18,454 nt of DNA from contig CAZPMT010000111.1 of NCBI GenBank assembly GCA_964587655.1, positions 1-18,454 on the forward strand, given 5' to 3'. The position numbers and the translations under genes are program-made. Below, one piece after another: positions 15,374-18,454 of this stretch. Position 1 is the first letter of the stretch. Each line of letters starts with the position of its first letter. The notes beneath the pieces were generated by a model. It ran no database searches, was not told the DNA's origin, and saw only the letters and a program-made list of their open reading frames with translations. Source of the DNA: CAZPMT01 sp964587655 (lineage in GTDB: Bacteria; Hydrogenedentota; Hydrogenedentia; Hydrogenedentales; SLHB01).

Positions 15374-15400
15374 GTAGGACGGGTTTGAAACCCGTCCTAC
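15374..15400. repeat. Perfect 27-base palindrome in front of the regulator gene
   Basis: A 13-bp perfect stem around a single central base (GTAGGACGGGTTT-G-AAACCCGTCCTAC). It ends immediately before the Shine-Dalgarno AGGGAG (15401-15406) of the gene starting at 15413. The sequence is unlike the two longer inverted repeats and is probably another dispersed REP-like family. Confidence 0.88.
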
Positions 15401-15412
15401 AGGGAGTGTGCG

Positions 15413-16813
15413 ATGCGGGCCGATTTCACTGCCGCCGTGTTGTTGGTGGAACGCGATCCTGAAACGGGACGGGAGATCATGGGCTTTCTGGCCGGCCGCG
15501 CATACTCCGTCGAGTGGGTCGATGACGGAGAAAAGGCTTTCAACAGGCTTGACAGCCGGATGTTTGACGTCCTTATAACGGGGCTTCATATCCGCCGCAC
15601 CGATCGTGCGGTTGCGCACGAGGGCATGCGTTTGTTGTCCGTGGCCAGGGAGCGCAACCCGGAAGTGTGCGTCGTCATCCTCGCCGACCATCCGGACATT
15701 GAGTTGGCGACGGAAGCAATGCGGCAGGGGGCCTACGATTTTCAGATCAAGCCGTTGAATCTGGGCAAACTCGAGGCGGTCATTGAACGGGGCATCGCCC
15801 ATCAACGCGTAGTCCTTGAGCGGCACGAACTCCGCCACCGGCTCGACGAGCACTACGGGCTTGGCAACCTTGTAGGGAACTCGCGGCAGATGGTCAAGGT
15901 CTACAACGCGGTGCGCACCGCGGCGTCCGCCTCGACGGCGGCGCTTCTTCGCGGGGAGCCGGGTGTCGGAAAGGACCTGATCGCGCTCTCGATCCACAAT
16001 AACAGCGCGCGCCGTGATGAGCCTTTTGTGAAGCTCGATTGCGTGGGAACGCCAGCGAATCGGCTGGACGCCGAGCTTTTCGGACTTGCAACGCCGGCGC
16101 GAGATCGCGCCGCTGCGAAGGGTACCTTAACGAAGGGTTCTCGGCCGCAACGCGGGCGCGTAGAGATCGCCGACAAAGGCACCCTCTTTCTCGATGAGAT
16201 AGGCGAACTGAATCAACGGCAACAAAAGGGCCTTCTCCGAGTGATAAAGCAGAACCGGGTGCAGAGAATGGGCGAAACGCGGGGGATTCCCGTCGATGTG
16301 CGCCTGATCGCGGCGGTATGCCGTCCTCTTGAGAAGGCGAAGTGCGTGGAGGGGCTTTACGAGTTGCTGCATGCCACCGTTATCGACGTTCCGCCTCTGC
16401 GGGAGCGGCGGGAAGACATTGCGCTGCTTGCGCATCATTTCTTGCGCGATGCGAGCCGGATCAGCGGGAAGCCGGTCATGGGGATCACGCAGAATGGGCT
16501 CGACCTGCTAATGCGTTACGATTGGCCCGGCAACGTGCGGGAACTCAAGAACACCGTCGACGGGATGGTGGTGATGGCGTCCGGAAGCCGCCCTTTGGAT
16601 GTCAAGGATATCCCGGAACACATCCGCGGAGCGGCGGGACCCAGGACGACGGAGATCCGCATTCCGCTCGGCGCGACGATGGGGGAAGTTGAACGGGCCG
16701 TCATCGAGGAGACCTTGAAGGCGTGCGGGTACAAAAAAGAAGCTTGCGCCAAAACGCTGGGGATCGGCCTCAGAACGCTTTACCGCAAGCTAAAGGAATA
16801 CGATATCCGGTGA
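15413..16813 (+). CDS. NtrC-family AAA+ regulator with degenerate receiver and ATPase
   Basis: The 466 residues keep the receiver - AAA+ - Fis-type HTH order of sigma-54 enhancer-binding proteins. In the receiver (about 7-125) the phospho-acceptor Asp is Gly57 (VLITGLHI) and the conserved Thr is Ala91; Lys113 remains. The AAA+ domain (about 150-385) keeps Walker A GEPGVGKD (181-188), Walker B GTLFLDE (256-262) and WPGNVREL. However, the sigma-54-contacting GAFTGA is GTLTKG (237-242) after an extra stretch of about nine residues, and the FREDLYYRLN arginine-finger segment reads CVEGLYELLH (311-320). The C-terminal HTH (about 421-466) is well conserved. It probably binds DNA, but phosphorylation-dependent sigma-54 activation is unlikely. 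The start has AGGGAG 6 bases upstream. No sensor kinase is adjacent. The frame is intact, so this is not an obvious pseudogene. Confidence 0.9.
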   Translation: MRADFTAAVLLVERDPETGREIMGFLAGRAYSVEWVDDGEKAFNRLDSRMFDVLITGLHIRRTDRAVAHEGMRLLSVARERNPEVCVVILADHPDIELATEAMRQGAYDFQIKPLNLGKLEAVIERGIAHQRVVLERHELRHRLDEHYGLGNLVGNSRQMVKVYNAVRTAASASTAALLRGEPGVGKDLIALSIHNNSARRDEPFVKLDCVGTPANRLDAELFGLATPARDRAAAKGTLTKGSRPQRGRVEIADKGTLFLDEIGELNQRQQKGLLRVIKQNRVQRMGETRGIPVDVRLIAAVCRPLEKAKCVEGLYELLHATVIDVPPLRERREDIALLAHHFLRDASRISGKPVMGITQNGLDLLMRYDWPGNVRELKNTVDGMVVMASGSRPLDVKDIPEHIRGAAGPRTTEIRIPLGATMGEVERAVIEETLKACGYKKEACAKTLGIGLRTLYRKLKEYDIR

Positions 16814-16832
16814 CGGAAGATGGGAGCGGAAC

Positions 16833-17018
16833 TCAGGCCTTCTTGTCCGTATCGTCATCCGGCTTTTTTTCGGACTCTTCCTTTGGGCTTACGCTGTTCT
16901 TGAACTCCTGAATCGCGCCGCCCAACTGCCTGCCTATCTGCGGGAGTTTCCCCGCGCCAAACACAAGCAACACGATGACCAGAAGGATCATCAGCTCCGT
17001 GGTTCCGATTCCGAACAT
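16833..17018 (-). CDS. tatA: Sec-independent translocase subunit TatA/TatE
   Basis: A 61-residue subunit of the twin-arginine translocase, which moves folded proteins across the inner membrane. MFGIGTTELMILLVIVLLVFG is the single N-terminal membrane helix, followed by the hallmark FGAGKLPQIGRQLGGAIQEF amphipathic helix and a charged tail rich in Lys, Glu and Asp. The ATG at 17018 is chosen because AAGGAG lies about 7 bases upstream; an in-frame TTG at 17051 would add an uncharacteristic basic extension. No tatB or tatC is in the window. The stop is 19 bases from the convergent regulator stop. Confidence 0.95.
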   Translation of the reverse strand: MFGIGTTELMILLVIVLLVFGAGKLPQIGRQLGGAIQEFKNSVSPKEESEKKPDDDTDKKA

Positions 17019-17120
17019 TACAACTCTCCTTTTGCGTCGGTGCGCAGACAACCAGTATCCAGTGTAATCAACGCTCGCCGACTCTTGAAGCGGGCCAACG
17101 CCTCGCGTTACCTACAGGAG

Positions 17121-17129
17121 ATTATACCA
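17121..17129 (-). promoter_or_regulatory. Putative extended -10 promoter of tatA
   Basis: On the minus strand TGGTATAAT (17129-17121) is a TGn-extended -10 without a well-spaced -35. The predicted start near 17113 gives a leader of about 95 bases. A small 6-bp hairpin (17134-17148) lies just upstream. Confidence 0.35.
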
Positions 17130-17195
17130 GATAGCGCCCCACGGGCGCACCTGCAAGTTCATGGTAACATTGCTGCTCGGTGATAACCCCGTCGT

Positions 17196-17225
17196 TTGCA
17201 TGAAACCGTGCATTCCGATTAGTAT
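17196..17225 (+). promoter_or_regulatory. Possible sigma-70-type promoter of argH
   Basis: TTGCAT (17196-17201), 18 bases, TAGTAT (17220-17225). Each hexamer is a partial match (4/6). It lies in the 311-base divergent gap 17019-17329, which otherwise holds only the tatA promoter and a sigma-54-like site. Confidence 0.28.
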
Positions 17226-17262
17226 CCGTCGCAGGCAGACGTGAGCCGCTCTAGTGAATAAT

Positions 17263-17278
17263 TGGCAGAAATACTGCT
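17263..17278 (+). promoter_or_regulatory. Sigma-54-like -24/-12 element upstream of argH
   Basis: The sequence TGGCAGAAATACTGCT has GG and GC at the exact spacing of sigma-54 promoters (consensus TGGCAC-N5-TTGCW), with two mismatches. A start near 17289 would leave a leader of about 40 bases. It may be chance. Confidence 0.25.
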
Positions 17279-17329
17279 ATTATGCGGATGTGCTGAAACG
17301 ACTCGTCGGAAAGGAGTGAGGTAGCACGA

Positions 17330-18454
17330 ATGAGTAAGCTGTGGGGTGGCCGTTTCGAGGATAGGACGGACGACCTTGTCGAGGTGCTTGGGGAGTCGGT
17401 TTCGTTCGACGCGCGGCTCGCGCCGTGGGACATCCGCGCCAGTATTGCCCACGCGCGCATGCTGGGTCATCAAGGGATCATCTCGATGCGCGACGCCCGG
17501 AAGATCGTCAAGGGCTTGACCGGCATATCCAACGAGATCGCCTCCGGCAACTTTACATGGAATATCGGTCTCGAAGACGTCCACACGAACATCGAGGCCG
17601 CGCTTGTGCAGCGGATCGGCGAGGCCGGGAAACGCCTGCACACGGGCCGCAGCCGCAACGACCAGATCACCACCGACGTCCGGCTCTGGGCGCGCGACCA
17701 GATCGACGTCATCGGGCGCCAACTGCGCGGCCTTCAAGCAGCCCTCGTGACGTTCGGCGAAAAACACATCGACGTTGTGATGCCCGGCTACACGCATCTC
17801 CAGCACGCCCAGCCGGTCTTGCTAGCGCACCATTCCCTGGCCTACTTCGAGATGCTCGCGCGCGACCGTCAGCGGCTCTCTGAAATCCGCAAGCGCGTGA
17901 ACGTCCTGCCGCTGGGTTCGGCGGCGCTGGCCGGGACGCCTTACCCGATTGATCGAAACCAGGTGGCCAAGGAACTCGGATTCGACGCCGTTTCCGCGAA
18001 CAGCATGGATGCCGTGTCGGACCGGGACTACCTCATCGAGTTCACTTCGGCGGCGGCGATTTCGATGATGCACCTGAGCCGCCTGTGCGAGGAACTCGTG
18101 ATCTGGTCAACGCCGGAGTTTGGCTTCATCGAAATCGGCGACGCTTTCACGACGGGCTCGAGCATCATGCCGCAAAAGAAGAACCCGGACGTGGCCGAGC
18201 TTGTCCGCGGAAAGACAGGGCGGGTGTACGGGGCGCTGATAACGCTTCTGACGCTGATGAAGGGGCTGCCGCTGACCTACAACCGGGATCTCCAAGAAGA
18301 CAAGGAGCCCGTGTTCGATGTTTCCGACACGCTCCAGGTGTGCCTGAGCGTCGTAACGCGAATGATTCCATCGATCCGGGTAAACGCGGCCCGTATGGCG
18401 GAAGCTACTCGCGAGGGTTTCATGGAGGCCACCGATCTGGCCGACGCACTCGTC
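17330..18454 (+). CDS. argH: Argininosuccinate lyase (3'-partial)
   Basis: Splits argininosuccinate into arginine and fumarate, the last step of arginine synthesis. The reading frame starts at ATG 17330 (KLWGGRFEDRTDDLVE) with GAGG 8 bases upstream and AAGGAG further up. It runs open through the window edge, so 375 of roughly 460 residues are seen. Signatures are LEDVHTNIEAAL, LHTGRSRNDQITTD, GYTHLQHAQPVLLAHH and GSSIMPQKKNPD (residues 276-287), which carries the catalytic serine loop of the fumarase/aspartase superfamily. All substrate-contact blocks within the visible part are present. The product feeds the same amino acid that the upstream pdaD gene consumes, but the two are about 14 kb apart on separate transcripts. 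Confidence 0.97.
   Translation, partial: MSKLWGGRFEDRTDDLVEVLGESVSFDARLAPWDIRASIAHARMLGHQGIISMRDARKIVKGLTGISNEIASGNFTWNIGLEDVHTNIEAALVQRIGEAGKRLHTGRSRNDQITTDVRLWARDQIDVIGRQLRGLQAALVTFGEKHIDVVMPGYTHLQHAQPVLLAHHSLAYFEMLARDRQRLSEIRKRVNVLPLGSAALAGTPYPIDRNQVAKELGFDAVSANSMDAVSDRDYLIEFTSAAAISMMHLSRLCEELVIWSTPEFGFIEIGDAFTTGSSIMPQKKNPDVAELVRGKTGRVYGALITLLTLMKGLPLTYNRDLQEDKEPVFDVSDTLQVCLSVVTRMIPSIRVNAARMAEATREGFMEATDLADALV

Noticed and set aside
15413..16813. Regulator as a pseudogene
   Set aside because: The frame is intact over 466 codons with a well-conserved Walker A, Walker B and HTH, so substitutions look selective rather than decay; kept as a CDS with the caveat.
1..18454. Defence, secretion or biosynthetic island
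   Set aside because: All genes are housekeeping or metabolic types; no nuclease, toxin, reverse transcriptase, integrase or phage gene was seen.

Overview
This 18.5 kb window is high-GC, gene-dense bacterial chromosome with no phage, plasmid, CRISPR or transposase gene. MurJ, Lnt and TatA point to a bacterium with lipoproteins and a two-membrane envelope. A secreted-type GH95 fucosidase, a pyruvoyl arginine decarboxylase / deoxyhypusine-synthase-like / agmatinase operon, scattered palindromic repeats and an AATCCAA heptamer array together suggest an uncultured Planctomycetota/PVC- or Hydrogenedentota-like lineage. That placement is inference; no rRNA or marker gene in the window settles it.

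Layout. 1-2661 (+): pyruvate phosphate dikinase, cut at its 5' end and closed by a strong hairpin terminator. 2745-3020 (-): small acyl-CoA-binding protein. 3309-5921 (+): polyamine operon of pyruvoyl-dependent arginine decarboxylase, deoxyhypusine-synthase-like protein and agmatinase, with a good -35/-10 promoter. 5940-12623 (-): a leftward block that reads, in transcription order, purO (archaeal-type IMP cyclohydrolase), purB, a YegS/BmrU-type lipid kinase, lnt and then, beyond a 221-bp gap with a 35-bp inverted repeat, murJ. 12894-15275 (+): GH95 alpha-L-fucosidase, whose predicted leader contains a perfect 30-bp inverted repeat. 15413-16813 (+): NtrC-family regulator lacking several family-defining residues. 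16833-17018 (-): tatA. 17330-18454 (+): argH, cut at the 3' window edge.

How the genes fit together. The polyamine operon converts arginine to agmatine and then putrescine, and the DHS-like protein probably moves an aminobutyl or related group to another amine. ArgH at the right edge makes arginine. PurB and PurO catalyse late steps of IMP synthesis, and PurO implies that the usual bifunctional PurH may be split or absent in this genome. The lipid kinase, Lnt and MurJ are envelope functions apparently co-transcribed with the purine genes.

The items most worth a second look are: (a) the regulator, which lacks the receiver phospho-acceptor Asp, the GAFTGA loop and both arginine fingers but keeps Walker A/B and the Fis-type HTH; (b) the bacterial DHS-like protein with altered pocket residues inside an arginine-to-putrescine operon; (c) archaeal-type PurO beside PurB; (d) three unrelated palindromic repeat families, two of them placed just upstream of ribosome binding sites; and (e) a recurring promoter form, TTGA(C/A)(A/G)-N17/18-TAG(A/G)CT. 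I found no clear defence system or other wholly new multi-gene system.
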